Below, one piece after another: positions 33,860 through 46,303 of a stretch of 64,000 bases of DNA; within the stretch, counting starts at the first letter, position 1; each line of letters begins with the position of its first letter. The notes below the pieces were generated by a model, which had not been told where the DNA came from, ran no database searches, and saw nothing but the letters and a program-made list of their open reading frames with translations. The position numbers and the translations under genes were made by a program. The stretch is from Ephydatia muelleri (lineage: Eukaryota > Porifera > Demospongiae > Spongillida > Spongillidae): the NCBI GenBank assembly GCA_013339895.1, contig JABACO010000181.1:1-64000 (forward strand), written 5' to 3'.

Positions 33860-34440
33860 TCTGTGCATTTCTATAGATCAACTATCAGAAATAGGTTTTG
33901 CTTCATACCTTCTATCTGTGCAACATATGATTGTAGTGTACCACTATCCAACTGTGATATTTCTGCCACTGCCTCGTCTGCCATTTGCAATTCCACTGGA
34001 AGCACCACTTCTCTCAAGTGAAATGGTGTGAATTTTGTTGTTTGTGCAATAGGAGAACAAAATAGCATCTTTGTGCTCATCCCAATCATCCTGTTCAGGA
34101 TTGAGAATTTACAATAGCTCTGGTCACTGCCTGGCTTATTCTTTCATCAAGTCCATTTGTTTGAGAGTGGTATGCACTAAATACTTGGTTTCAGTACCTG
34201 AAACCAATTCAAAAAGTTTCTCATTGAGAGCATTATGACCTTGGTCAGATATACAAACAACAAAACATCCAAGAGTACAGATGCCTTACAATATGCATTT
34301 CCAAATGGCCAGAGGCCATAGCTCTTCCAACAAAATCAGCTGAGGGTATAGCACATTTTCTTACAAAATTATGATTGCCGACTAATTGAAGTAATCTCTT
34401 GTTAAAGTGCAGCATTCGTAGTATGAGGCAGTTTATCATT
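33860..34440 (-). pseudogene. Decayed gypsy/GIN-type integrase fragment (right arm)
   Basis: This is the mirror image of the fragment at 690-1260 and carries the same integrase-like stretches (QTNGLDER, DWDEHKDAILFSY) on the minus strand. It is broken by frame changes and stop codons like its partner, so the decay largely predates the inverted duplication. Confidence 0.68.
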
Positions 34441-35125
34441 ATCCCATACAGATTGAGATTTTGATCATGCACTATATTACTTCGGGTTTTCTACTGTCCT
34501 TTATTATTTATGACTACTGTTATAACCATGCCAACCTAAACAAGAAAGTACTAATGGGAGAGAGGAGGATGGGGACCTTCATTCTTGAAATAAGAGCAAT
34601 TTTGTTAATTTTCCTGTCTTGAGGTAGAATTATACTCATCCATATGTGCTTATTTGATTTGCTGCACCAAATCATTTTGTTTTCTGGAGTATGGTTTAAA
34701 GAAAGTTAACACTTGTTTGGTATATGTAATTTTTTTTTGTTGAAAACTATATACGTGTAGCATCAAACTGCAACCCTCACAGGATTACAATGATTCAAGT
34801 ATGATACAAAACTGCCTACATTCATATGCTGCTTAAGACAACGCACCTATTTCCCCATAAATGGAACTGCAAGGTCAATTTCTACTTGATGCCAGACTTC
34901 AGACTTTGCAGAAGTTAGATGTAGAACTCATTGTGTGGTTTTGGGTTAAACAGTCTTATGACAGACTTCACAAGTACTAACACATTACTTTATGTGCTTC
35001 GTCATATCATGGCAATACAATTGTGACTAACTCATCTGTAGAACTTTGTCACCTCCAAAATGACCACCACCTTATATGTTGCAAGTACATGTATTGCAGT
35101 TGCACAATTGGACTAACCTAACTTC

Positions 35126-36130
35126 CCATTGTGGCAACAGACAATCACCTCTATTTGATCCTCTTTATTCAACATCCGTTGCTTGACTGTCATATTGCTC
35201 CTACACAAGACAAAAATTTTGAAATGCTACAGAGAATTACTACGGTTTTCTACTGCAGTAGTAATTATGCAGTAGTTTTTCATTACTTTGCACCAAGTAT
35301 AAATATCCAGCTAGTGCTACAAAATGTCATAGAACGCATTGAAGACCATTGTAACTGGCGCTGAAACTATTGCATTCTGATGTAAATGATGAAATGCAAC
35401 GATTTAGTACCACGACCAATGTCGAAATATAGTCACGTGAGAAAATTCTTATCCTTTAGCCTCGTTCGCAGACACACATCAGATTTATATTGGGGGGGGG
35501 GGGGGGGGGGGGAATTATATTTCCTGTCGGTTTGAATTAGACATGGTAGATGAAGACGGTTCAGTGATTGTAGTAGTGTAACTGTGCAATGCATGGTGCT
35601 CGACAGTTCACATGCTGTCTCGTAGCTCACTATTGCATGCTGGACAACAGCAAGGTACCAGTTTTCTTCTCTTTGCAACACTCATATCATAAACTTAATG
35701 CACGTGATCGTGGTGGTTATATGCTCTAATGTGCCACGTGTTCAAACGAAAATATCGCTGTAACCGTTGACGGCAAGGAAAATCTTGAACTAGAATGCAA
35801 CAGCGCTGGCATGTTTTTGCTCTCTGACCTGGAATCGCTAATCGGAGCTTTGGCTGTTGAATTGTTCCGCTGTTGGATTAAAGTATGTGTCTGAAACATC
35901 TCGTCATCGGGGAGTCAGAGTGGAGGCTGGAGAGCTATTAGAACCGAATGGTGGTTGGCAACCAGAAAAAAAGAATTTACAGCGTTGTTGCGAAACGTGA
36001 GATAGCCACAGCAGATATAATCACGGCTATGCCACATAGCTCATGCTGATGGTGGCGCCATGACAGTACCTCTAGAAACACATTCAAGAGGTATGTATTT
36101 ATACTGTATTGTCATTCACGTTCATACAGC
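35126..36130. other. Intergenic stretch with a long G run
   Basis: A run of 21 G lies at 35492-35512. No gene is recognised in the rest. Confidence 0.5.
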
Positions 36131-36135
36131 GTATC

Positions 36136-36962
36136 AGCAACTATTTCCTTGACAAAGCGGCAACTTCACGTACACGTATCAGCGATGGCATCCTGATTGC
36201 CAGAAGAGCGCTTTGTCAATGGAACAGAATTAATGGCACCATTAGACGACTTGTTGCATAAACAGAGGTAAGAACGTCTGTGCAAGTCTTACTTTCACAG
36301 TAGTCAGTAGCGGTCAAATTAAACAGCACACATCGGGGTGCGACCAAAGTAACAAAGGTCACTGCACGCAGAAGCATTAACTCTCAATCAGTGCAACTTT
36401 CACTAGAAGTACAGTATTTTTTTCATGCATGCTGTTATGACCTACCTGGAAAACAGGCTGATCAGCCTGACAAAGGTGAAGGAACGATTGGGGTGAGTTT
36501 AAAGGCACACCATGCACAGACAGACATCAGATGCAATTAACTTGTCCCTGTTTTTCAAAGTCAACAAGTGATGAAAAGCATGAAACAGAACAGAGTATGA
36601 ATTGGCTAGGGCCCGAAACATTCAACAGAATAGAGAGTTTCTTAATTAGCAAGAAATGGTATGTTCCTGTTCAAATGAACACATGCCTATAACCTAACTT
36701 TCTTGTAGCTTACTACCAGTAATACAATGGACGATGATGATGCTATACTTGTTGCATCGCAGTGGTGGCAGTCACAGCGCAGTGCACAGGTGTGCATTAC
36801 AGGGATCGTCGCTCAGATCGACAGGCTTGGAATGCCTAGACCAAAGAAGAAGAACTAGGGAACTTCTAACTCTTTTTGGAAACAGACTGGTCGAAGAGAA
36901 ATGTGTAGAATTAAAAAAAACTGCTGGATTGTGTAAAAGGATATAATTGTGTTGATAATAAA
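36136..36962 (+). CDS. Possible small multi-exon gene, 3' part, function unknown
   Basis: Candidate exons are about 36136-36267 (RISNYFLDKAATSRTRISDG), about 36562-36658 (STSDEKHETEQSMNWLGPE) and 36709-36858 (NTMDDDDAILVASQWWQSQR, ending MPRPKKKN). Acceptor- and donor-like borders (TACAG, GTAAGA, TTCAAAG, GTATGT, CTTGTAG) are present, and AATAAA lies at 36957-36962. Phases are not fully consistent: the first candidate ends at its own stop. I do not recognise the protein. Confidence 0.3.
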
Positions 36963-37833
36963 GTTCATTCCATTAAAAATTTATTCCTAGTTAAGTAATG
37001 GCTGCTCTCTCGTTCCCGAACTAATGAGGAATTACTACACTGCTATACAATGTAAAATCGGGCCTCAGTAAGGATATTTGTGGTATTTTCACATACATGT
37101 GAGTCACTAAAACCATTGCAATTCTGAATTGCTACAGTTGCTAGCAAAGCATGCAATAGTAGCGCAAATTTTACTACCAACATAAAAAATACACACCATG
37201 TAAAATACCATTTTTGAAGCATTAGCAAATCACAGTTTACATCGGTTTACAACAGCATTTATATGGAACTACATTAGATCTTAAGGGCAGCAAAGCAAAC
37301 ATTTTTCCCTGTGCTATTACCTTTGAGTTAGACCAAACCATTCAGTAGCACGAAATTGTGTGACCCTTCTGCGAATTTAGAATCCACCTGATACTCGCTG
37401 TGTTTGAACTCTGAGGTACTTTCATTGCATCTTCTCACCCTTTTCATTCATTCTTAGAGTCGGTAGTGGAACAACTTGACTAGTGAAAATTTTTGAGAAC
37501 ATGGCAATGTAAGATATTTATACTGTGCCTGCATTGTAGAGCCATGAGGCTCTCTAGGTACATCATGCACAATCAATCATCCAACAACAGCCCAAGAGTC
37601 GAAGTTGTAATTCACTTGGTGAAAAGTTGGATTTACTATAGTGGTCAAATGTAATAAACATATATACATTCATGTAGGTGACATTTCCGCTATAGTAAAT
37701 ATGAACCTTGCATTTACAAAAGCGAAAATGTCTTATATAACATATTCATCAACACATATACACTAGTGATAGTTAACAGCGCGAAGGAGTGGGAGGGCAA
37801 GTTATTCTAACTCGGACAACGTATGTATCTGAA

Positions 37834-38350
37834 CCTGCGTCAGCAGGTTCAATTTAGGATTGATTGAGGAGTCATGAATGTCATTAAAAATTTTTAGTTG
37901 CGTCGCGAGGGACAACGAAGAAACGGATAGCTTTTCTCTTTGCAGCAATTGAACGACAACACCAAGATCTACGTTTTGATGCTAGTTTCATGTCATAAAA
38001 CTATGCCCTTCTAGACCAACTAAGAACCTGTTTCTCGTGCCCATGCCCAAAAAAATTGTTGGTCGTCGTCTTCTTCTTCTTCTTCTCCGTCAAGTATAAC
38101 TCACGCTAGGAATGGTTTTAAAGAACGGCGATAGTACCAATCGCTTCAGAATTTACCGGCGCGGTGCCCCTTATGGTAATAAAGAAGCTACAACGAAAAA
38201 GTACTATATACGGTATGGGTATATTACTATGTTCTAAATACAGGAGTATGGATAATTTTAGGCAGTATAAATACTCCAACAGGCACAAAATTTATTTTGG
38301 TGTCAGTTTAGTCGTTACTTATTTTGGCTAGTGAAGTTGTTTTTCTAAAA
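37834..38350 (+). promoter_or_regulatory. 5' flank of the 15-residue-repeat gene, conserved with two other loci
   Basis: It starts at the near-palindrome GAACCTGCGTCAGCAGGTTC. About 500 bp resemble, in inverse orientation, 61440-61080 upstream of the second gene copy. A weaker match exists at 47460-47800. The homologous flank marks the transposed or duplicated unit, and promoter activity is only presumed. Confidence 0.6.
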
Positions 38351-39957
38351 ATGCCTTCGCGTAATCGAAAGAAGAGAACGAAGCAACGAGCGGAATACCT
38401 CCAAAAGCAAGAAGAGAACAAGGCTAAAGCCCGAGAGCGCTACAAGGCCGACCCTGAAAAAAAGAAGGCCTCTGTACGCGAGAGCTACAAGGCCGATCCT
38501 GAAAAAAAGAAGGCCTCTGTACGCGAGAGCTACATCGCAAATATTGAACCTAAGCGTGCTGCTAAAAGGCAGCGATATGGAGAGGACCTCGAGGAGAACC
38601 GTGCTGCTAAAAGGCAGCGATATGGAGAGGACCTCGAGGAGAACCGTGCTGTTAAAAGGCAGCGATATCAAGAGAGCGTCGAGGAGAACCGTGCTGCTAA
38701 AAGGCGGATATACAGGGGTAATTCAGCTACCATTAAGGCAGCTAGAATGAGTCGGTATTGGAAGGGTCGTAGAACTACCACTACCACTACCACTACCACC
38801 CAAAGGTATGTTATAGCATGCTGTATGTACCATTTAAAATCTAAGGGCTGCTATGCACGTGGCTCATGGCTTCCTGTCATGCACACATTAACACTCTTGT
38901 ATGCCTGCATGACATATTATCAGATGTACAGTATGGCTTCCTACACGGGATGTTCCCTGGTAAAGGTCAATGTTTGTACAAAAGGTTATTTGTACATGTA
39001 CATGCATCTGTGTCTGTTACATTGTAAATGTGATGTGCAATAAAGGACTATACACATGTGTGTACTACTGTAATTGCATTTTCAGAAATTTAATTAACAA
39101 GTCTGTCATGCGCATCCAACCCTTGCATGCAGCTGATTATCAGATGTACAGTAAGGCTTCCCACAAGTAAAAGTTCCCCATGTACATGTAAAGGGTACAA
39201 AAGGTAATTTGTGTCTCTCACATTGTTTTAAAGGTCCACTACACATGTGTGTACAGAAAATTGAGTTGTATGAAAATAAAATAATTCACATTATGCGCAG
39301 TTGGTAAAATGTTTTGATACATGATAAGGCATAATGTGTGGTAAAATAAAAGTACTTCAACCCTATCTTCTCCCATATAGTTACTCCCTGTTTGAGCCCA
39401 ACTCTCGCACACTAGCAGAGTATGGAGTGAGTCTTGAAAAAGCAATTCTTAGGGATAGTGAGCTTCTGAGTGATGTAAACAATGCTTTCTGCAATAGCCA
39501 TCCATTGCTAGCTCAAAAGGTTGTTACAAGATCTGCCCGTGCAGCAGTAAGTAAGATTAGTGCAGATGCATTACTTGCTAAAGCAATAAGTGTACGAAGA
39601 TCACAGGCAGGGTCTGGACCCTCCGCTACCACCAGCAGAAGCGCGGCCACCTCCTGCAGCAGCGCTGGACCCACCGCCTGCAGCGTTACCCCCGCTGATG
39701 CTCCCTCCAATGCTGCCCCCAATGCTGCCCCCCGCCTTTTTTACTGCCCCCGCCACCCGCATGGCCTTACCCTGGGGGGGGGAGAAGAAGAAGAGGAAGA
39801 GGCCGAGGAAGAGGAGGCGGCAAAACTATTTATTTTATCAAAAACAACTACACTTATCACTATTAATTTTATTGTTATTGTAACATTAATTTTACATACG
39901 TATTTATTAAAGTTATATAGTAACTTGTGGTCGGGGCAATGCACAAAGCGTTCGTAA
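38351..39957 (+). CDS. 15-residue-repeat protein (KADPEKKK family), two exons
   Basis: Exon 1 (38351-38805) starts MPSRNRKKRTKQRAEYLQKQ and holds about seven 15-residue repeats of the form R-x-R/S-Y-x-A/E-D-P/L-E-x-x-x-A-x-x (YKADPEKKKASVRES, YGEDLEENRAAKRQR). A threonine run follows. A GTATGT donor and CCATATAG acceptor join it in phase to exon 2 (39381-39957), which reads YSLFEPNSRTLAEYGVSLEK then HPLLAQKV, then an alanine/proline-rich tail and an acidic run. The repeats are highly charged and probably helical. I recall many similar genes in Amphimedon, often joined to longer proteins of mobile origin. Function unknown. The end of exon 2 is uncertain. Confidence 0.6.
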
Positions 39958-40045
39958 GGTATAGACATTTTGTCCATTGCACATCGTTCCTCATCACATT
40001 ACAGTTATGAAGCTTTGTTGACACGGAGAAAAAAAAACTTATGAA

Positions 40046-40342
40046 ACAAGTAAATAAAAACCTTCTCTAACGAGAAAGTTGGTGGGCATATAGGATTGAC
40101 AATGTTGGTGTAAAAAGCACAGAAACAAGTGTGACAGAAATGTTACTGGAAAATTGAAATAGGCCTATATTTAGCCCATTTTCTCAGGCGTGCGCTGCCT
40201 AAATGTGACTGGGCTAAATATAGGCCTATTTCAATTTTCCAGTAACATTTCTGTCACACTTGTTTCTGTGCTTTTTACACCAACATTGTCAATCCTATAT
40301 GCCCACCAACTTTCTCGTTAGAGAAGGTTTTTATTTACTTGT
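40046..40342. mobile_element. Foldback MITE, family A, copy 2
   Basis: This 297-bp nearly perfect palindrome starts ACAAGTAAATAAAAACCTTC and ends with its complement. It shares terminal and internal landmarks (AGAAAGTTGGTGG, ATATAGGATT, CTATATTTAGC) with copy 1 at 15055-15323. A single-stranded form would fold into one long hairpin. Non-autonomous; its partner transposase is unknown. Confidence 0.9.
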
Positions 40343-41744
40343 AGAATAAGGCGTCTGTAGGGTGAAGGATTGTATTGGGGGGAGGGGGCGTGGGCGGGTA
40401 TGTACAGTACATGTATGTGTGAGCATGTGTGGAGTTGTGGAGTATCAGTTACACCAGCATTCCATTAACTCATGCATTAAAAAAAAACACCACTACGCAG
40501 CCTGAAAATGTTTACAGATCGTCATGAACGCTTGATAACCGACAGGAGTTGTTTTTTTTTTTTTTACCTTGTATATCTGGGATTCATGAACTTGCAAATC
40601 AGAAATAAGAATAATTATTGAAGGACGTTTGTAATACATGAATTATATAATATTTCCTTTGAGTAAAATAAGTGGTGTGAAGTGATGAACTATGGACACA
40701 TTGTTATGCATATTATGTTGTAAAAATGTGTGGTGATTGTTAATTACAGTTTGGACTAACACGCTACAGCTACTCAGAATGGGCAAAGATTTGCTCGTCC
40801 ATGTAACCAAATTCCCTTTAATCACATGCAGGGGGAAAAAACACGTTGAATCCATTCTTGATTTGTCATCTACATGTACATGCATCGCATACAAATAATG
40901 ACTGTTTGCATTCGATATGCTGACATTTTGTACGGAATTGTAAATGTAAAAAATCAATTGGAAATCAGGAATCGATTCGACAGGTTTTTTTTAACTGGTA
41001 GGCAAGTGCAAATTGTGGTACCAAGTATATATGATCGACTTCTTGCAAGTTTTCTTCTTACATCCAAAGAACATTAGCACTTCGTCTGCACTTGTAGCTT
41101 GTATAATCATGTTAAATGAATACAAGCGCACAGCCATGCAATCACGCGAACTTTCTGGAAATTCCTATCCATAAGGGGTGTCTGCACCTTGGCACATTCG
41201 CAGTTGGTAGGAATGTTTGTACTAATTGAGTCGATACCACATACATGATTTCTTATGGCATTCGTAGTCACAAGGGCTGGAAGGAGATTGGGCATACAAT
41301 AATTCTGTCTCTATTACTGTACCTGCAGATGCATCAATTGTGTGTACTCTATTGCATGCGAACACATATACAACCAGGATTGCAAACATCATCGCAGTGT
41401 ACATCATATGTCGTTCAAGCATTCTTGGTTGTGAGGGAGGGAAAGGAGGCGGGGTCCAATGTCACTAGCCAGTGAGTCTGAGATGCGTACATGTACATTC
41501 ATGCAAAGGGGAGAGGTTTTGGGAGGTGCATGCACGTCCATTAGGACTAAGTGGTGAAGTATGCATGTGATTTTAGAGATACGAAAGATTTCCCCTCATT
41601 ACTCGCAAGGCTGTGTGTATGATGGATCAGACACAACATTAGTACATTCTTTCTTGATTAGATACGCTTGACTGAATACCACGCCCACGAAGACACTTCT
41701 CATAGGCGCTCTTTGCACACGGTACTATTATTTTTCTATTTTCA
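40343..41744. other. Intergenic stretch, no gene recognised
   Basis: Only short frames are present. A possible untranslated or coding exon lies at about 41745-41828 (SQDCLQPKQQRVVKKTSDCL, between a TTTTCAG acceptor and a GTGAGC donor) just upstream of the seven-transmembrane receptor. Confidence 0.35.
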
Positions 41745-41934
41745 GTGAGTCAGGATTGTTTGCAACCTAAGCAGCAGCGCGTGGTAAAGAAGACATCCGA
41801 CTGTTTGGTGGAGGATCTCCGCAAAAGGGTGAGCAAACATTTATGTTTATGTGTGTTTGCTGCGTTATTACACATTGATGCCTTTGAACTGAAGGTCGTC
41901 TTAATAGTTTGTACCTCATATTTCTCCTGTTAAC

Positions 41935-42882
41935 ATGAGCGATTCACCGAATCAAACCACAAATGATACTCGAGCAGCTCCTGTTTTGTTGGCTGTTGCG
42001 TACCTTCATTTAATCTTAATAACTGTCCCGACCGTAGTCCTCGGAATAATTATCATCGTGGTCATTTGGAAAGAGAAGAAGCCAACAGGGCTGACCCCAA
42101 TCGTCATTCTTTACCTCGCTATGGCGATATTCAGTATATTAGCAGCACTGACTTATGGCGTTCTTTGGGACATTAGTTTAATAACGGGTATTCCCTTCTT
42201 AGGAGAATGTACTATCTTCTTCAGTTTTCACGCATTCATTGCATTGGTCATTGGAACTGCGGCGCTTTTCCAGTTCTTGGTGCTAAGATATGGAAAGAAG
42301 GTCTCTTCCAAATGGGTTTACATCGCATTGCTGTTCTTGGTCATAACCAGCATCGGTGTTTCGTGCATGTATTTCTACGGCGGCAACAGCACAACGATCA
42401 GAGGGTCCAACTGCAGGTTTGTTAAGAATGGCGCAGTCACTGTAGGATCGTGGGTTATTCTCGCTTACACGGTACCTCTGGCTATGACCATCGTATTCTC
42501 TGTGTTAACATGCTACAAAGTAAAGCACGATATCGTTCAATCTTCTGATGACGAAAAGTCATTAGTAACATCTATTGTCCAAATCAATACGTTCAATATA
42601 TGTTCATACATAATTTTCAGATTGGCTTCTGTTTTATTATACTTCGTTGGGACCCGTTTGCTAAGCGGAGATGTCGACTATGCAGCAGCGACTATAATAA
42701 TTTCCAGAAATCTTAATGATGCATCGTACCCGACTACACTCATCTCAATTCTCGTTGTTCACAAGGGACTACGAAGAATGGCTGCGAAGATATTGTGTTC
42801 TAGACTTCTATGTGAACGAAGCAAGGACACCCGCATGGCATGCAACGCCAGTTGCGAACGAAGCATGGACACCCTGATCTGA
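41935..42882 (+). CDS. Seven-transmembrane receptor (GPCR-like), intronless
   Basis: This 315-residue protein starts at ATG 41935. Hydrophobic segments lie at about 15-45, 53-78, 90-118, 127-148, 171-196, 214-239 and 250-276, which fits a GPCR topology. Cys92 at the start of helix 3 and Cys160 in extracellular loop 2 could form the usual disulfide. Asn6 (NQT) and Asn151 (NST) are glycosylation candidates. Helix 3 ends LRYGK in place of DRY, and helix 7 has NDASYPTTLISILV in place of NPxxY, so it is an atypical rhodopsin-like or sponge-specific receptor. The tail has an imperfect repeat, CERSKDTRMACNASCERSMD. Single-exon structure is common for such receptors. Ligand unknown. Confidence 0.8.
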   Translation: MSDSPNQTTNDTRAAPVLLAVAYLHLILITVPTVVLGIIIIVVIWKEKKPTGLTPIVILYLAMAIFSILAALTYGVLWDISLITGIPFLGECTIFFSFHAFIALVIGTAALFQFLVLRYGKKVSSKWVYIALLFLVITSIGVSCMYFYGGNSTTIRGSNCRFVKNGAVTVGSWVILAYTVPLAMTIVFSVLTCYKVKHDIVQSSDDEKSLVTSIVQINTFNICSYIIFRLASVLLYFVGTRLLSGDVDYAAATIIISRNLNDASYPTTLISILVVHKGLRRMAAKILCSRLLCERSKDTRMACNASCERSMDTLI

Positions 42883-44985
42883 TCACTCGAGCCTAATATC
42901 AAGATACATACTTACATGTATATATGAATACATGTATATATTTTGTATACTATTTGTACGTACATGTAGCATTTGCGTATGTTTATATTACCTGAGTCCT
43001 AGCTGCATGCATGAAGATTCGAATATAACTGTTTCATTAATAGAGGTTATATGAATTCGCAGTACAACGTTTCAACCCAGCCATGCTTGCAGCTGAAATG
43101 ACTGCAGTAGTACTATAAGAGTTGATTATTATGTATTCATTATTACTGTTGATTGAGTTTATTATTGATTATCATTAACGACAATATCACTTTGAATATC
43201 TGGGCTAGCACCAGGGTGCATGCTGGTTGATCATTCATTACTTTGCAATTCAGAAGACTATCATTTATCACAGCATAATAAAATGTGTTGCAACCCAATT
43301 TCGAGTGGCAAGGAAACAAAGTGGAAGTCACTAGACTCGTGTGCAGTCGTTAAAATAGTTAGCGATTGTCACGTGCATACCATTCAAAACTGATTTCATC
43401 GCGTATAAGTATACTTCATTGGCATAATTTTAAGCCCTTCCATGAACACAATTTCAATTTTCATATGTGGATGGGTCGAGTATGCCAGAAAATAAGTCAG
43501 AAGTCTGATTATGTAATTGCACAACATCGATTCTGAAACCATCATCCTATTTGCGCAGTTCATGTGTGGGTTAAAACTTCGATTGCATGAGCTTAATTGT
43601 CTACTGTATACAGCATGACCTATATATTGCGTGTGCATATACATATTCTTCCTTTACATGTTGTCTCAACAAACGTTTAATCTAGATTTACATAAAAAGT
43701 GATTTTGCATGGCTTGTATATATACATGTATTTTTAGTATTGCGACCAAAAATAATGTGCACGTGACGAACATACAAACATGCTGCTGTGGATGTTAAAT
43801 CTTTATACATCCAGATAAGTTGAACCTAGCATGGGTACGTTTTTGGCTTTTAATTTTTATTATCTAGCTGAATAATGTTTTATTTAGAATGAAAACACTC
43901 GAACAACACGGCTGCGTTCGCAGGCCAGACCATCACACCATGTCCATTGTATTGGCGACAAAAACATTCAATGTTTGTGAAGGGTAAATATATCTTTGGA
44001 GTGCATACGTTCTAAAGGACCTTGCACATATGATTTTTAACTAACCATATTGAAAAGTTACGTTTTCGGTCTGATCATAATGTTATGCGATGATAGCGAT
44101 CCTAATTAATGGATGGAGGCTATACTACGTAACGTTGATTCATTCATAGATAATGTAGTGATAATGTGTGTGTTTTTTAAATATATAAATGGAGGCTGTA
44201 CCATGTGCAGAAATGAAATATCACGAAAGTCGCGGTTTGTGGATTTCATCCGTTCCGTAAAGAATGTATGGCGTTTTTTTTAATTTTTTTTAATTTTTAT
44301 TTTATGAAATGGACCTGCATGCAACTTTTTCCACCCACTAATATCGCTCTAAATCATGTTCAGATATTGGCAATTTTACCATGTATTGTCCAAATTTTGG
44401 GGACCATAGACTTGTACACATAATGCAAAAAAGAACTGGGTAGATTAAGATATTCCATTGGTTATATCTAATTAACTGATGGGGTTACATAGTTTGCCGC
44501 TCTCTAATAATTATCCATCTAGCAAATAACTGAAAATGGAGGTTAGAAGTGTGATGTACACTGTATGTGTAATTGTGTGGATTGATCACTATTCCCTATG
44601 CTTGACGTTTACACAGTGTTTTAAGCCAGTTAGCTACTACTCTTTTCGCACGGCCCGAATGCATGTATAAAGCTGTGCCTGTCACAAAGTGGGCAAATTA
44701 TCTAAAGTACTTTAATAGGTAGGCATGTCTGTTGCAGTCCATTTTGCTTTAGCCCAAACATATTACATCATTTGGCTCTGGTCCTTTGTCTTTTTACATG
44801 TATAATTAATGCGCAATATGAGCAGTCACCATCCACACCAAAGCCTCAGAAACAGTTGTCAAGGTTTACTCATACAGAGGATTAAAACTAAAAAGTGGCT
44901 ACAATTTACACCCTAGGAAAGTATATGTATGTAACAGCATCATTGAAAAAGTACTGCTATTAATGTCTCGTCCTCATTGTGTGAA
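42883..44985. other. Intergenic stretch, no gene recognised
   Basis: AT-rich DNA with many ACATGTA motifs and short frames only. Confidence 0.5.
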
Positions 44986-44989
44986 ATTA

Positions 44990-45640
44990 TATGGCATTTG
45001 GAAGGTGCAGAACCTAGTGCTCTCACTTATGGCAAAATCTTGAATGAGCACAACTAGTACAATTCAAGAGAAGGTAGATGACAGGATTGTTCCGTATATG
45101 GTATCAGAAGAAAATTTGTTCAATGTTCAGTGGCGAACCAATGGCATAATTGGACAAATATATACTCATGCATGCCCTACAGGAGTAAGCACTACTCTTG
45201 TAGGGCATTGTGTGTGGAAGCATCAATGCTATTGTCACAACATCCAATATCAGTTGATGTCTTAAAAGCTGCTGATATGAAGCTTCTTAATTTCACTCTG
45301 CTTTTGAAAATCTGTATGGTTAGAATGCATGCACACCTAATATGCATATGCATTGCCATCTAATGCAGTGCATCCTTTTCTATGGACACCTGCCTTGTCG
45401 TTCTGGCTTTATCCATTTGAAAGGTATAATGGCATTATGCAATTATTTGTTGGTAACTGGGTGATGCCAGAAATGCAAATGATGAAGAGCTTTACTGCAT
45501 ACCAAAGGGCATCATCATGTTTTGAGCATACTGGGATCCCTACAGAGTCCTTTGATGAATATCGGTATGGAGAAGTTCAGCACTTCACACACCACACTGT
45601 TGTAAATTCAGAGAACAATAGAAAAGAAAGCATATAATTG
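44990..45640 (+). pseudogene. Relic of a second CACTA-like transposase (C-terminal part)
   Basis: Broken frames recall the C-terminal region of Plavaka/CACTA transposases: LLSQHPISVDVLKAADMKLL (about 45230), a TPNMHMHCHL-type stretch (about 45335) and FWLYPFERYNGIM (about 45400). The FERYNG box, preceded by a histidine-rich NMHxHxHL motif, is characteristic of this family. It differs from the element at 17417, whose equivalent reads YAYEGMNGYL. No termini were found. Confidence 0.65.
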
Positions 45641-46259
45641 CTTCAATCTGTCAAGTGGACCAGAATCCAATCAAGGCAATGCAGTCTTCCAAATCCTATC
45701 AACAGACTTTTAACCTGAAGGACCAGCTACCTTTATTCTGGCCTGTATCACGAATAAAATGTACATGTGCAATATCTCCAAACAAATTGATTCAGTTGGA
45801 CAATGGTGTGGACTGTGTTGCCCAATGAACATTGAAACATAATTTTTTCACCAGGCGTATGTAACTATAAAACGTTTTTTACACATTATGCAGCACTATT
45901 GTTTTTGCTAATACAAAACAGTAATACATGTAGTGATAACTGGTAGAGATGAAAACGAATTGACGTTCCAGCAAACGTCATCAGCTATGGATGTTTTCAC
46001 ATAGAGTCACTGCATCTGCACAATGGTAACTCTGGGGACCCAAGTCGATCACCCAACTGATGCATCAAACATGCATGGGTGCACATGTGTGCATTCGCCA
46101 TGTAACTTAAATGAACTTACGCAGAACCTTGTATGAATTGACATAGTCCTCATAGTCTTGCACCATTTTATTAGCATCTTCTACAAATGCCATGCAAACA
46201 TGTTTCAGCAATTGGTATCAGTACTTCCTTTTATGCATGCACGGTGACGAAAATGTTGT

Positions 46260-46260
<1 letters not shown>

Positions 46261-46303
<43 letters not shown>

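Larger units (their letters stand above)
26611..35125. repeat. Right arm of the giant inverted repeat
   Basis: This is the reverse complement of 1-8527. Its inner end coincides, within about one base, with the terminus of the palindromic element at 25790-26612. It starts with a (GT)n tract, the mirror of the (CA)n tract at about 8473-8503. This arm holds the better version of the LINE, with two long open reading frames that are broken by small indels in the left arm. It ends at 35125, where the sequence changes to material not seen in the left arm, because the left arm leaves the window there. Confidence 0.97.
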
